Assembly (NCBI RefSeq): GCF_003946015.1
Contig: NZ_RHNU01000003.1
Coordinates: 1 to 64,000 of the forward strand
Length of the DNA stretch: 64,000 nucleotides
Source: Companilactobacillus insicii
Lineage (GTDB): Bacteria > Bacillota > Bacilli > Lactobacillales > Lactobacillaceae
Direction of reading: 5' to 3'
The notes below the pieces were generated by a model, which saw only the letters and a list, made by a program, of their open reading frames with translations, had not been told where the DNA came from and did no database searches. The position numbers and the translations under genes are program-made. This document shows, in pieces, positions 7,893 to 16,887 of this stretch. Numbering within the stretch: the first letter of the stretch is position 1; each line of letters starts with the position of its first letter.

Positions 7893-10280
7893 TTAAATAT
7901 TCTTAATTCCATCTATTAAACTCCAAGTTATTTTCCCAGAATATTTACCACTGGTGTTACGACCATTAAGTTTAAGAAATATTCCAGTTTGACTATCCCA
8001 CTGTTTAGCAACATCAACCGTCTGACTGGAATTTGAATTCTTAATATTCGTATAAATACTTGTTAGTTCGGACAAGGGCATTAACTCTCCACCCAAGCTT
8101 TTATAAACAATATCACCATCAAGTAATTTTTTATTTTCTTCGTTAATCATCTTATCTGCTTCTGCTTGCAAGGTCCAACTACTTTCACCACTTCGGCCAT
8201 CAGTAACCTCTAATTGCCATGGTTCTTTTCTTGGGACCAACTGACCAGCATATCCCACATTTACTGAATTAAATGAAACATCACGACTCACTTTTCCAAA
8301 CTGTAACCCCCCACCGATAAATATGTTAATCACACTCTGTGACGTTGTTTGACCAGAATCGTCGGTCGCATATATTTTGACTGTATTCGGACCTATAAAC
8401 AATTGAGATTTAAGAACATCAAAATTAAAAGATGCAAAATTTGATTGAGTACCTGTTAATTTGAAACTATTTGCAGGATTACTATTAACAATATAATGTA
8501 ATGTAACCTTTGATGGATCTATAATTTGGTTATTAGAGTATTTAACAGTACCCCGAATTGGCACTAAATCGGGTACTGCATCCATCGAACCATAGTTAAC
8601 TGTACCTGATGGATCAGTCGTTAGTAACATTGACGGTATTGTAATATTAAACTTTGGAGTATTATCATCCACGATAAAATTATCACTAGCAAAATGTGCA
8701 TGTTGTTCCCCAACAGAAACGGGTTGAGTCTGATTATTAACGGTTGTGTGTAATTCTATTTTTGCATGTCGATTATCATTTGATAAACTTTTTAACAATA
8801 AATGATTTACTTTTCCATTATTAAACTCAGAATTAGAAATAAACTCAGGGTGATCTGGATCATCATCATAAGTTATTATTCCATCTTTAAAAGTAACTTC
8901 AGATGGTAAGTACATCGTTGCGGAAATCTCATTCCACTCTTTTGAACCATTTTTATAATCTAAATCATAAATAAAATCTAAGTCATCCCCAACATTTACC
9001 TTATCGTCATTTCCCGGAATAGTATTGCCCTTAGTTAAATCTTTTAAACTAACTGTAGAATCAGCATTAACAAACGAAGGAATGGACTCAAACACAATTA
9101 AATTATTCTCAAAAAATTTACCTGTACTACCAGTAAATCCCCATCTTAACTTCTTACTATCACCTAATTTAAAATGACTCATATCTAGTTTTTGTGAACC
9201 ACGAATAGTCGTATCTTGTGCTATACCATTTAAATCCTTATCATCAAATGCATAAGACAAGGTACTAGTTTCATGATTAAATTTAACCGTTATATGATGC
9301 CACCTTGCATCGGTTAAAGATACTTCATCACGAAGGTTCTTGTGGTTCATTTTATAGAAGTACTTACTCCCCCCATTACCCCAACTATCACTGCGCTGAT
9401 ATGTGGCATTATGATCAAAAAACTCTGGATCTAGATCATTATTTTCGTATCCGTCGGGATAATCCATACTAATATGTTGACCTTTTATCTGTTGATAGTA
9501 GTCAAAACTTCCACTTGGATTCCTACCCGCTAAAATATCCGCATCAAACGAGACTCCTCTCCCATTGATATCATCTATAGCCGTAAGTCTATTTAGAAAA
9601 GTATCAAATTCAATGGCAAAACTATTCTGAATCGCAGTTTTAGATAATTCAAACTTACTTTGAAGGTTATTAAAATCTGCTCCCCAAACACCTAAAGTTT
9701 CACCATGAGCTGCTTTCCCATTATACCTAGATATTGCTTCAATTCCACCAAATGGATTTAGTGCTGAGGAATCAGGCTTTGCATTTTGTAAAACAAATGC
9801 CATTCCATCACCGACTTCTTTGGGATTTTCAGGATGTAATGGTCTTCCAAAGTACAACCACATAGACATGGACTGATCTTGCGAAACATCTAAGAAATTA
9901 GATTTATCTATATTACTCCAAATAGATCCTAATTGATTAAAACCATGAGTAACCCTTAAAATACCCGTTTTATCATCTGGATTTTCAGGAGATCTCAAAA
10001 TCACTTTTGATGAATTAATATTTTCATCGGAGCCTGGATCTTTAAATTTTCCTAATAAAAATGTGGGATCAGAAATATCCAATCCTCTAGGAGCAGTATC
10101 CAAGGCATTTTTAAAATCCACAGGATCGGCAGATTCTGCATCAGCTGGAGTAACATACGTACCTTCATCTGCATCCGCATAAACTTCAGTAATATTTCCA
10201 TCAATACTCTTAATTGTAAATAAATTAAAAAGCACAAAAAATATAAATAATATTTTATAACGTTTTTTATTAAACACCAT
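7893..10280 (-). CDS. L-type lectin domain surface protein with C-terminal WxL domain
   Basis: Secreted carbohydrate-binding protein. After a signal peptide (about residues 1-35) comes an L-type lectin-like domain (about 60-410), recognisable from GDGMAFVLQN, FAIEFDTFLN and WHHITVKFN; then Ig-like or beta-sandwich regions (about 420-650); then a WxL-type end with WQL in PWQLEVTDGRSGESSWTL and a final ITWSLIDGIKNI. Lectin domain for glycan binding and WxL for wall attachment suggest adhesion. ATG at 10280 is 7 nt after AGAAAGG; an ATG 33 nt upstream has no ribosome site. It is a tandem paralogue of the gene at 10493. Confidence 0.9.
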   Translation of the reverse strand: MVFNKKRYKILFIFFVLFNLFTIKSIDGNITEVYADADEGTYVTPADAESADPVDFKNALDTAPRGLDISDPTFLLGKFKDPGSDENINSSKVILRSPENPDDKTGILRVTHGFNQLGSIWSNIDKSNFLDVSQDQSMSMWLYFGRPLHPENPKEVGDGMAFVLQNAKPDSSALNPFGGIEAISRYNGKAAHGETLGVWGADFNNLQSKFELSKTAIQNSFAIEFDTFLNRLTAIDDINGRGVSFDADILAGRNPSGSFDYYQQIKGQHISMDYPDGYENNDLDPEFFDHNATYQRSDSWGNGGSKYFYKMNHKNLRDEVSLTDARWHHITVKFNHETSTLSYAFDDKDLNGIAQDTTIRGSQKLDMSHFKLGDSKKLRWGFTGSTGKFFENNLIVFESIPSFVNADSTVSLKDLTKGNTIPGNDDKVNVGDDLDFIYDLDYKNGSKEWNEISATMYLPSEVTFKDGIITYDDDPDHPEFISNSEFNNGKVNHLLLKSLSNDNRHAKIELHTTVNNQTQPVSVGEQHAHFASDNFIVDDNTPKFNITIPSMLLTTDPSGTVNYGSMDAVPDLVPIRGTVKYSNNQIIDPSKVTLHYIVNSNPANSFKLTGTQSNFASFNFDVLKSQLFIGPNTVKIYATDDSGQTTSQSVINIFIGGGLQFGKVSRDVSFNSVNVGYAGQLVPRKEPWQLEVTDGRSGESSWTLQAEADKMINEENKKLLDGDIVYKSLGGELMPLSELTSIYTNIKNSNSSQTVDVAKQWDSQTGIFLKLNGRNTSGKYSGKITWSLIDGIKNI

Positions 10281-10322
10281 AAAAATACCTTTCTTAGAAT
10301 TTACTATTATCATTTTTATTTA

Positions 10323-10374
10323 CATATTGTATCAAAAAAGTGAAAATAAATCTCATAAGATATACATTTATTTT
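10323..10374 (-). promoter_or_regulatory. conserved upstream block of lectin gene 1
   Basis: On the minus strand this block shares TTATGAGATTTATT, then TTTGATACAATATG, with the region upstream of the second lectin gene (12879-12930). TACAAT could be the -10 element. The shared block suggests that both lectin genes answer to the same control, or that it was carried along in the duplication. Confidence 0.5.
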
Positions 10375-10414
10375 AAAAAAGTATCAACTGTTTACATTGC
10401 AGTGCTGATGAACG

Positions 10415-10466
10415 TGAAGTGCCCCCTAAATGTTAGACAAAAATCCAGCATTTAAGGGGCACTTCA
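10415..10466. repeat. IS3/IS150-like terminal inverted repeats fused as a hairpin
   Basis: Arms 10415-10432 and 10449-10466 match at 17 of 18 bases and begin TGAAGTGCCCC, followed on the left by TAAATGTTAGAC, which has the look of IS150-group ends (TG..CTG.CCCC....GTT.GAC). No transposase is present; only 16 nt separate the arms. It may be a minimal mobile remnant (MITE-like) and probably works as a terminator between the two lectin genes. The identification rests on recall of IS end patterns. Confidence 0.5.
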
Positions 10467-10492
10467 TCTTGTAATTACAAACTTATTTTTCA

Positions 10493-12742
10493 TTACATAT
10501 TCTTAATACCATCTATTAAACTCCAAGTTATCTTGCCAGAATAACTACCACTTGAATTATCACCATTGAGTTTAAGAAAGATACCTAATTTATTATTCCA
10601 ATCTTTAACAATATCCACTTTTTGACTGGTATCAGTATCTTTTTTATTCGTATAAATATCAGTTGGTGATGCCAATGACAAAAGTTCACCAGCAGTGTCC
10701 TTATAAACCATCTCACCATTTAGAGCTTCTTTAGTATCTAATTTATTTAATTTAGATGCCTCCGCTTGTAAAGTCCAGCTACTCTCGCCACTTCGACCAT
10801 CTATAACTTCAACTTCCCAACCACTTTGCCTTTGTACAATCTGACCATCATATGAAAGATTTACTGGGTTAAATGACACATCTTTACTTACGTTTCCAAA
10901 TCGCAACCCACCATCAACATTAATAGTTATCTGTACTTCTCTTGACTGCAAGGTGGCTGTCACACCATTATTAGTAACATTAGAAACAGCATGTAACTTA
11001 AGTATATTGGGACCAACATGCAGCTTATCTTTAGGAACATTTAAGTTAAACGTAGCGGTCTGAAAATCCTTTTGAGTGGTTAGAACCATGGGATCGTTTT
11101 GTTCACCATTTAGAGAACTATACATAGTAATATTGCTTGGTCTTATCAACATACCAGTTCCATACCAGACAGATCCCTCTATTAATACATTTTCAGGTAT
11201 AGTATCAATATTTGGAAAACTAATTGTATCTGACGGATCGGTACTAATCATCAAATCATCTACAGTTATTCTAAATCTTGGGGTGTCATCATCAATAATA
11301 AAATTATCACTTTTGAACGAGGCATGTTGCTTAGCAACTGTGGTTGAAGTTTTAACAGGGTTCACTGTGGTATGAAGTGTGATTTTTGCATTTGGGTGAT
11401 TATTATTCAAGACCCCTTTTAAAGTGTGCTGTATATTATTATCCTTTAGCTCATCGGCACTTATATGTTCTGTTAAAGAACCATCATCATAAGTTATATC
11501 TCCAGACTTAAAAGTCACTTGCTTCGGCAAATTAATATTGGCTAAAATATCTTCCCAGTTTTTAGACCCACTGGTGTACTTTAATCTGTAATTAAAATCT
11601 AAGTTATCACCTATATTTACACTGTCATCAGTATTGACAGGTTTATTAGTTGTCAAATCATCAATAGTTACATGCGATTCAGCATTAATAAATGATGGAA
11701 TTGACTCAAAAACGATTAAATTGTTCTCTGTAAATCTACCGGTCGTACCGGTAAATCCCCAATGAACTCTATGATCCGCATTTTTGAAATTAAAATTATC
11801 GGTATGTAAATCAACCGTTTTGTAATAGGTTGTTCCCTGGGCAGTACCATCCAAATTCTTATCATCAAGTGAAAAGCTCATTTTTTTACTTGACGGATCC
11901 CATTTAACGGTCATGTGTCTCCAAGTTTGATTTGTTAATTTCATAAATTGAAAACCATCACCATGATTCAGAACAAAATATTGCTTTGGATCACTAGAAC
12001 CTACTGAAGAATTCGTTAATCTATTATCATAAGTTAATGGATTAGCAGGGTAATTATTACCTATATGTTGTCCTTGTCTATCCATATCAAACGAAACACC
12101 TTTTCCATTCACTTGCTCAAACATTTGTAATTTGTTCACAAAAGTATCAAATTCCAAAGCCCAACTATTCTGAATGGCTGTCTTGGCAATATCTTCCTTA
12201 GTAGCATACTTACCATTATGAGCGATATTATCAAAGTCAACCCCCCACACGCCAAGAGTCTCACCGACGGCTGGTTTGCCATCATAAGTTGAGATTGCGC
12301 CATATTCTCTAGGATCATTCTGTAATACAAATGCCATTCCGTCTCCAACTTCCAACTCATCGCTTCCAAAGGGACGACCAAAATACAACCACATAGATAA
12401 TATTTGCGGTTTATCTAAATCAAAATAATTATCCGCAGCAAAATTACTCCATATGGCACCTATTTGATTAATATTATCAGTTACTTTAAGTACTCCTGAA
12501 CGATCATTAGGATCATCATTCCGACGAAGAACTTGGGCTTCATTCCCATCAAAAGTTCCTAATTTAAACGCGGGATCGTCAATATCTAATCCTCTAGGGG
12601 CTGTCTGCATGGCATGTTCAAAATCATCTTTATCTAATGTTTCCGCCATAACATTTATCGTCGCAGAATTAAATATAGTAACCAACGCAAGAAAAGTGAT
12701 CATTGTAAAAGAAATCAATAATATTTTTTTATAAAATAGCAT
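10493..12742 (-). CDS. L-type lectin domain surface protein with C-terminal WxL domain, paralogue 2
   Basis: Same architecture as the gene at 7893-10280: signal peptide (about residues 1-33), L-type lectin domain (about 40-355, with GDGMAFVLQN, ALEFDTFVN and WRHMTVKWD), beta-rich middle, and a WxL end (WEVEV near residue 675, ITWSLIDGIKNM at the terminus). Both proteins share APRGLDI at the start of the mature part and near-identical last 20 residues, so they are duplicates that have drifted most in the middle. GGGAAGGG lies 5 nt before the ATG. Surface adhesion to glycans is inferred from the domains. Confidence 0.9.
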   Translation of the reverse strand: MLFYKKILLISFTMITFLALVTIFNSATINVMAETLDKDDFEHAMQTAPRGLDIDDPAFKLGTFDGNEAQVLRRNDDPNDRSGVLKVTDNINQIGAIWSNFAADNYFDLDKPQILSMWLYFGRPFGSDELEVGDGMAFVLQNDPREYGAISTYDGKPAVGETLGVWGVDFDNIAHNGKYATKEDIAKTAIQNSWALEFDTFVNKLQMFEQVNGKGVSFDMDRQGQHIGNNYPANPLTYDNRLTNSSVGSSDPKQYFVLNHGDGFQFMKLTNQTWRHMTVKWDPSSKKMSFSLDDKNLDGTAQGTTYYKTVDLHTDNFNFKNADHRVHWGFTGTTGRFTENNLIVFESIPSFINAESHVTIDDLTTNKPVNTDDSVNIGDNLDFNYRLKYTSGSKNWEDILANINLPKQVTFKSGDITYDDGSLTEHISADELKDNNIQHTLKGVLNNNHPNAKITLHTTVNPVKTSTTVAKQHASFKSDNFIIDDDTPRFRITVDDLMISTDPSDTISFPNIDTIPENVLIEGSVWYGTGMLIRPSNITMYSSLNGEQNDPMVLTTQKDFQTATFNLNVPKDKLHVGPNILKLHAVSNVTNNGVTATLQSREVQITINVDGGLRFGNVSKDVSFNPVNLSYDGQIVQRQSGWEVEVIDGRSGESSWTLQAEASKLNKLDTKEALNGEMVYKDTAGELLSLASPTDIYTNKKDTDTSQKVDIVKDWNNKLGIFLKLNGDNSSGSYSGKITWSLIDGIKNM

Positions 12743-12878
12743 AGAAACCCTTCCCTTAGAGTTAATTATTATTGAAACAAATCAAAAAATACTAAATATA
12801 TAAATATAATTTTATTGCTTTATTTAATGGCCTTTATTTTATATCACTTTTCAAAATTTATTTTTATCAATTTTGCAA

Positions 12879-12930
12879 CCATATTGTATCAAATTAGTAT
12901 CAATAAATCTCATATAACACACTTTTATTT
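12879..12930 (-). promoter_or_regulatory. conserved upstream block of lectin gene 2
   Basis: Counterpart of the block at 10323-10374: TATATGAGATTTATT, then TTTGATACAATATGG on the minus strand. It lies about 140 bp before the start codon, while the first copy is only about 45 bp before its gene, so the two leaders differ in length. Confidence 0.5.
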
Positions 12931-12984
12931 TCAGAAAAATATATTCTTTTTGAAAACAATCCTTTTACAACTTACACACAAATA

Positions 12985-13057
12985 AACTAAAAAGCAGTCT
13001 AAGATTAATTCTAAATAAAGATAAGTCTCTTTACTCAGAATTAATCTTAGGCTGTTT
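12985..13057 (-). terminator. terminator of the SOS cassette
   Basis: Long stem (arms about 12992-13012 and 13037-13057, one mismatch, 24-nt loop) followed on the minus strand by CTTTTTAGTTT. It begins 3 nt past the yolD-like stop. Confidence 0.8.
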
Positions 13058-13060
13058 GAT

Positions 13061-13438
13061 TTACATGACAACTTCAACATTACGAATGTCCTCAAGATAA
13101 AATTGTTCACCAGAATCAATATAAAACAAATCATCATCATAACCACTGACTTTGCCAATCAAATCAGCTTCAACCTCGTTATTTTTATCATAAATGTTTA
13201 GTTGTACTTTGATTACTCGATTATATGTGAATGATTGCATCAAGAGTTTTGTTATTTCAGTACTGGTTTGTTCTTGTCGTAATTGATTAGTATGTTGAAT
13301 TTGTTTCATCTGTTGATTTAATGCAGCTGTGTGATCTGATAAATAAAATCCTTGCCATTTCATCTTTCCACGATCGTGATAATAGTTATCAAAAAATGAC
13401 TGCACAGTTGCAGGATCATATTCATATTTACTACTCAT
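13061..13438 (-). CDS. YolD-like protein
   Basis: Member of the YolD-like family, found next to UvrX/UmuC-type polymerases in Firmicutes and their phages; it is thought to be a UmuD-like partner or regulator, without a proven biochemical role. Typical features are the RGKMKWQGFYLSDHTAAL segment near residue 23 and a small beta domain at the C-terminus (DLIGKVSGYDDDLFYI). The length of 125 aa is normal. It is the third gene of a cassette with overlapping ends (8 nt with the gene upstream), driven from the SOS promoter at 15098-15127. Confidence 0.85.
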   Translation of the reverse strand: MSSKYEYDPATVQSFFDNYYHDRGKMKWQGFYLSDHTAALNQQMKQIQHTNQLRQEQTSTEITKLLMQSFTYNRVIKVQLNIYDKNNEVEADLIGKVSGYDDDLFYIDSGEQFYLEDIRNVEVVM

Positions 13439-13757
13439 CTTTATGTCGTCTTTTCTGAATTAATTCTTGACTCAACGGCCAGCGCAAACCTACGAAGCCA
13501 TCATACTTAATTGAGAATTGATATTTCTCGAAAATTTTATTAATTAGTTTTTCTAAATATAACAACCGATAGTCCTCAACCGTATGCAAAGGAATGGAAT
13601 GTACCCTCTTCCCACGCGGACTAATATTGAAAAAAAAGTTATACGTTTCATCGTACTTATCATTCACGACTTGCAAATAATATTCGGTATCTCGACGTCT
13701 AATAAAATATGTTTCAATCCGCGAAATAATAATGCGAAAATCATTATCACTACTCAT
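13431..13757 (-). CDS. hypothetical protein of the SOS polymerase cassette
   Basis: A 108-aa protein for which I recognise no family. It is mixed alpha/beta, basic at both ends, with a central FFFNISPRGKRVHSIPLHTVED segment (near residue 40) and an ending KRRHKDE. The ATG at 13757 overlaps the polymerase stop by 8 nt (ATGAGTAG), and its stop overlaps the YolD start by 8 nt, so the three proteins are co-translated. Because it sits between a Y-family polymerase and YolD it probably takes part in damage tolerance; that is inference from position only. Confidence 0.75.
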   Translation of the reverse strand: MSSDNDFRIIISRIETYFIRRRDTEYYLQVVNDKYDETYNFFFNISPRGKRVHSIPLHTVEDYRLLYLEKLINKIFEKYQFSIKYDGFVGLRWPLSQELIQKRRHKDE

Positions 13758-15051
13758 AAGCATTGCCACCATTGTGACCACCAACTAGCGTAGCACGATG
13801 GATTGCCGTACCACCTTTTAATAAGCTATTTGCATATACTAATGAATGAAATCCATACTTGGAGCGAATTTCATCAATAATTGCCAGCTTATCTTCTTTT
13901 TGAAATTGCTGCTTCACTGGGGTAAAAAAGTCTAACTGTTGAGCTGTTTTGGTAATCAATTTTGAAGAATAAACTGCCAAATTTCTAACCGGTTGTCCTT
14001 GCCATTGACTTTCAAACAAATATATCAATAATTCAGAAATATCTTGGTCACTATCCGTAGGATTCAAATTGTCAGCAATACTGAAGCCACCACGTTCTCC
14101 TTCGGCTCGGGCAGAATATGAATACGTCACACTCAAATAGAGACATCCTGCCTGTTTGTGATGATGCCGTAATCGTGATGCTACTTGTTGACCCATCTCT
14201 TTAATCACTGTCTCAATTTCTTTTTTGTCAAAATAATCTCGTGGTAAAACTTGTGAATTTCCAATACTGTGAGACTTGGGCGTAATATTATCCGCTAAGC
14301 GAGTTCGATCAATTCCCCAGGCAATTGCAAAAATCTGTTCACCAATCAAGCCAAGCTTTTCTTTCAAATAAAATGGATTACTTAAAGCCAGTTCTCTCAT
14401 ATTATGAATACCAAGGCTTTTCAAACGTTTTTCAGTTCGTTTAGCAATACTCCAGACATCTGTCATATTCTCAATTGTCCAAATCTTTTCAGGGACAGTC
14501 TCATAATGAATTTCACCCATTAGTTCAGGATCATGTTTGGCGTAAATATCCAAAGCAATTTTTGCTTGAACTGGATTGTCACCAATTCCTACGGTTGTGT
14601 ATAATCCCAATCGGTGTCGGACTGTCTTTTGAATCAAGCGTGCTACTTCCCTAGGACTATCACCGAATAAACGCCACGATTTAGTCATATCAATAATGGA
14701 CTCATCAATTGAATATGGCCAAACATCACACTCAGCAGCAAACTCACGAAAAATACTGTTAATTTGAAGATTTCGTTTAATATACAAATTCATACGTGGT
14801 GGTACAACAATTAATCTAGGATCTTGAGGCAAATTGCGTTGACGAGAAACATTGGCTTGAAGATGGAATAATTTTTTAGCCATTGGAGAGGTTGCTAAAA
14901 CTAGTCCTCCATTGGTATTGTCAGCTTCACTCATAACAACGAGTAACTCTTTTAAAGGATTCAGGCCTCGCATTGTAGCCTCAACACTGGCATAAAACGA
15001 TTTATTATCAATTAAGAAAAAAACACCATGTGGTTCTTTGCTATAATCCAT
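13750..15051 (-). CDS. Y-family DNA polymerase, UmuC/UvrX type
   Basis: Translesion DNA polymerase that copies past damaged bases. Catalytic acidic residues are in FFLIDNKSFYASVEA (near residue 15) and in YSIDESIIDM (near residue 118); the palm, thumb and little-finger regions follow over 433 aa, as in Bacillus UvrX/YqjW. The N-terminus contains SFYASVE, where the Tyr acts as steric gate. It is the first gene of a three-gene cassette with a LexA box placed between the promoter hexamers. AGAAGG lies about 12 nt before the ATG. Induction by DNA damage is therefore expected. Confidence 0.92.
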   Translation of the reverse strand: MDYSKEPHGVFFLIDNKSFYASVEATMRGLNPLKELLVVMSEADNTNGGLVLATSPMAKKLFHLQANVSRQRNLPQDPRLIVVPPRMNLYIKRNLQINSIFREFAAECDVWPYSIDESIIDMTKSWRLFGDSPREVARLIQKTVRHRLGLYTTVGIGDNPVQAKIALDIYAKHDPELMGEIHYETVPEKIWTIENMTDVWSIAKRTEKRLKSLGIHNMRELALSNPFYLKEKLGLIGEQIFAIAWGIDRTRLADNITPKSHSIGNSQVLPRDYFDKKEIETVIKEMGQQVASRLRHHHKQAGCLYLSVTYSYSARAEGERGGFSIADNLNPTDSDQDISELLIYLFESQWQGQPVRNLAVYSSKLITKTAQQLDFFTPVKQQFQKEDKLAIIDEIRSKYGFHSLVYANSLLKGGTAIHRATLVGGHNGGNAYE

Positions 15052-15097
15052 CGTTAATACCTACCTTCTATTACTTAATAAATATCTTACAAGTCCA

Positions 15098-15127
15098 ATT
15101 ATACGAACATATGTTCTATTTTGTCAA
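15098..15127 (-). promoter_or_regulatory. SOS promoter with LexA box between -35 and -10
   Basis: On the minus strand: TTGACA (15127-15122), an 18-bp spacer, TATAAT (15103-15098). The spacer contains GAACATATGTTC, a perfect palindrome matching the Bacillus LexA/DinR box (GAAC-N4-GTTC), at 15105-15116. LexA bound here would block RNA polymerase directly. Confidence 0.92.
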
Positions 15128-15149
15128 TCTATTTTTTATCCAAATTAAA

Positions 15150-15186
15150 CATCAAAAAACATCTATGAAAAAAATCATAGATGTTT
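15150..15186 (-). terminator. rho-independent terminator of the aromatic ABC operon
   Basis: Stem of 11 bp (about 15157-15167 with 15176-15186, 8-nt loop) followed on the minus strand by a run of T residues. It lies 8 nt past the ATPase stop. Confidence 0.85.
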
Positions 15187-15193
15187 ATATTAT

Positions 15194-15970
15194 TTAATCT
15201 TGAAATAATTTTACAAGATCTTCAGATTTAAGATTTTGCTTTTCTTCGCCACGTACATCTAATTTAATCTGACCATCCTGCACCATAATCAGTCTGTTTC
15301 CATACTTCAAAGCATCCGACATCTTGTGGGTTATCATCATTGTCGTCAATCCCTCATGCGTAACAATTTCACGAGTTATATCCATAACATCACGACTAGT
15401 TTTGGGATCTAGGGCAGCAGTATGCTCATCCAACAACAATAATTTTGGCTTACTTAGAGTCGCCATTAATAGCGATAAGGCCTGACGCTGACCACCTGAC
15501 AAATACTTAACTTGGGTCTCTAGTCTGTTTTCCAATCCCATATTCAATGTTTTCAATAGTTCTTGATATCTATTCCAACGGTCAACTCTTCTAAATCTAC
15601 GAAGACTAAACGTATTAGTATGATCCTGAGCTAAAACTAAATTTTCAGCAACGCTTAAATCACCTGCAGTTCCCATCTTTGGATCCTGAAACACACGTGA
15701 CATCCAACGAGCACGATATGAAACTGGCCTTTTAACCATATTATGATTATCCAAAACAATTTTTCCGGCATCAGCTGATAAAGTTCCAGCAATTGTATTT
15801 AATAATGTTGACTTACCCGCACCATTATTACCAATAACTGATATAAAGTCACCGTCGTAAACTTTCAAACTAACATTTTTCAAAATATGTTTCTCATTCT
15901 CCGTCCCTGGAAAGAATACCTTTTGCAAATTCTTGACCACTAGTATTTCCGACTTCGTTTCGTTGTTCAT
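15194..15970 (-). CDS. ABC transporter ATP-binding protein (aromatic amino acid type)
   Basis: ATPase of an importer that also has the permease and lipoprotein upstream. Walker A is GNNGAGKST (near residue 44), signature LSGGQRQALSLL, Walker B KLLLLDEHTAALDP with His in place of the usual Pro after DE, and the switch histidine in MMITHKMSDAL. The ATG at 15970 has GGAAGG 8 nt upstream; a GTG 9 nt earlier has none. The start lies inside the permease gene, a 77-nt overlap that is long for a bacterial operon. The family (TrpXYZ/AroP-like) moves aromatic amino acids; substrate is inferred. Confidence 0.9.
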   Translation of the reverse strand: MNNETKSEILVVKNLQKVFFPGTENEKHILKNVSLKVYDGDFISVIGNNGAGKSTLLNTIAGTLSADAGKIVLDNHNMVKRPVSYRARWMSRVFQDPKMGTAGDLSVAENLVLAQDHTNTFSLRRFRRVDRWNRYQELLKTLNMGLENRLETQVKYLSGGQRQALSLLMATLSKPKLLLLDEHTAALDPKTSRDVMDITREIVTHEGLTTMMITHKMSDALKYGNRLIMVQDGQIKLDVRGEEKQNLKSEDLVKLFQD

Positions 15971-16871
15971 AATCTTCACCTTCCGATAACTGTGCTAGAT
16001 ACTGTTTTAGCTGTCTCTTTGTATTTATACGATTTTGAATAATTGGAACACAGATAACAATAACTAAGATTATTGCTGACAAAATCTTCAAATCATCTGG
16101 TGGGAATCCTAATCCCATTGCAATTGTGAGTAATAGACGATAAATTATTGCCCCTACTACCATTGCCATCAATCTCACCATTACTTTTCGACCACGCAAG
16201 AATATTTCACCTACAAGAACTGAGGCCAATCCGATGACAATTGTTCCAATTCCCATTCCAATATCAGCATATCCATTGCTCTGAGCAATTAGGGATCCCG
16301 ATAAAGCTATCAATCCATTTGAAATCATGTAACCAAATATAATCATGCCATCAGTTTTAATACCATTGGCGGCACTCATAGCCTTGTTATTACCAGTTGC
16401 CATCAAAGATAATCCCAATCTTGTCTTGAAGAGGCTATACAGAAGAAACACAACTATTGACACAATAATCAATCCAACAATAATCGTCTGGACATCTGGA
16501 TTGATGCTATCCGGTAAGTAATTAGTCAATACTTTTTGGTCTAACAATGGAATATTAGACTTACCCATAATGTGCATATTCACTGAATATAAACCTGTCA
16601 TTGTTAAAATTCCCGCCAACAAAGAAGGGATTCGCAGTTTCGTATCCAAAATACCAGTTATCATCCCTGCCAAACATCCAGCAACAAACCCAGCAAGAGT
16701 CGCAATAAATGTTGAATGTCCTTGAAGCATCAAACTAATTGTGACTGCAGCACCAAATGGAAAACTTCCTTCTGTCGTCAAATCTGGTATGTCCAAAATT
16801 CTAAATGTGATGAAAACACCTATAACCAAAGGCGCCCACAGCAATCCTTGTCCTAAGCTAGATATAAGCAT
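15894..16871 (-). CDS. ABC transporter permease (aromatic amino acid type)
   Basis: Integral membrane permease with about 8-9 hydrophobic segments, of the BPD_transp_2 family (as in LivHM/TrpY). TTEGSFPFGAA near residue 30 and the GNNKAMSAANGI loop are family hallmarks. The chosen ATG follows AAGGAG; a longer frame to 16949 would run into the lipoprotein gene. The gene ends 77 nt inside the ATPase gene, giving the permease a polar C-terminal tail (about 40 residues) after the last helix. Works with the lipoprotein at 16888 and ATPase at 15194. Confidence 0.9.
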   Translation of the reverse strand: MLISSLGQGLLWAPLVIGVFITFRILDIPDLTTEGSFPFGAAVTISLMLQGHSTFIATLAGFVAGCLAGMITGILDTKLRIPSLLAGILTMTGLYSVNMHIMGKSNIPLLDQKVLTNYLPDSINPDVQTIIVGLIIVSIVVFLLYSLFKTRLGLSLMATGNNKAMSAANGIKTDGMIIFGYMISNGLIALSGSLIAQSNGYADIGMGIGTIVIGLASVLVGEIFLRGRKVMVRLMAMVVGAIIYRLLLTIAMGLGFPPDDLKILSAIILVIVICVPIIQNRINTKRQLKQYLAQLSEGEDYEQRNEVGNTSGQEFAKGILSRDGE

Positions 16872-16887
16872 ATATGAATATCTCCTT

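Noticed and set aside
12931-13158. 75-aa open frame on the minus strand
   Set aside because: Overlaps the yolD-like gene and its terminator stem, has no ribosome site and a composition of random AT-rich frames.
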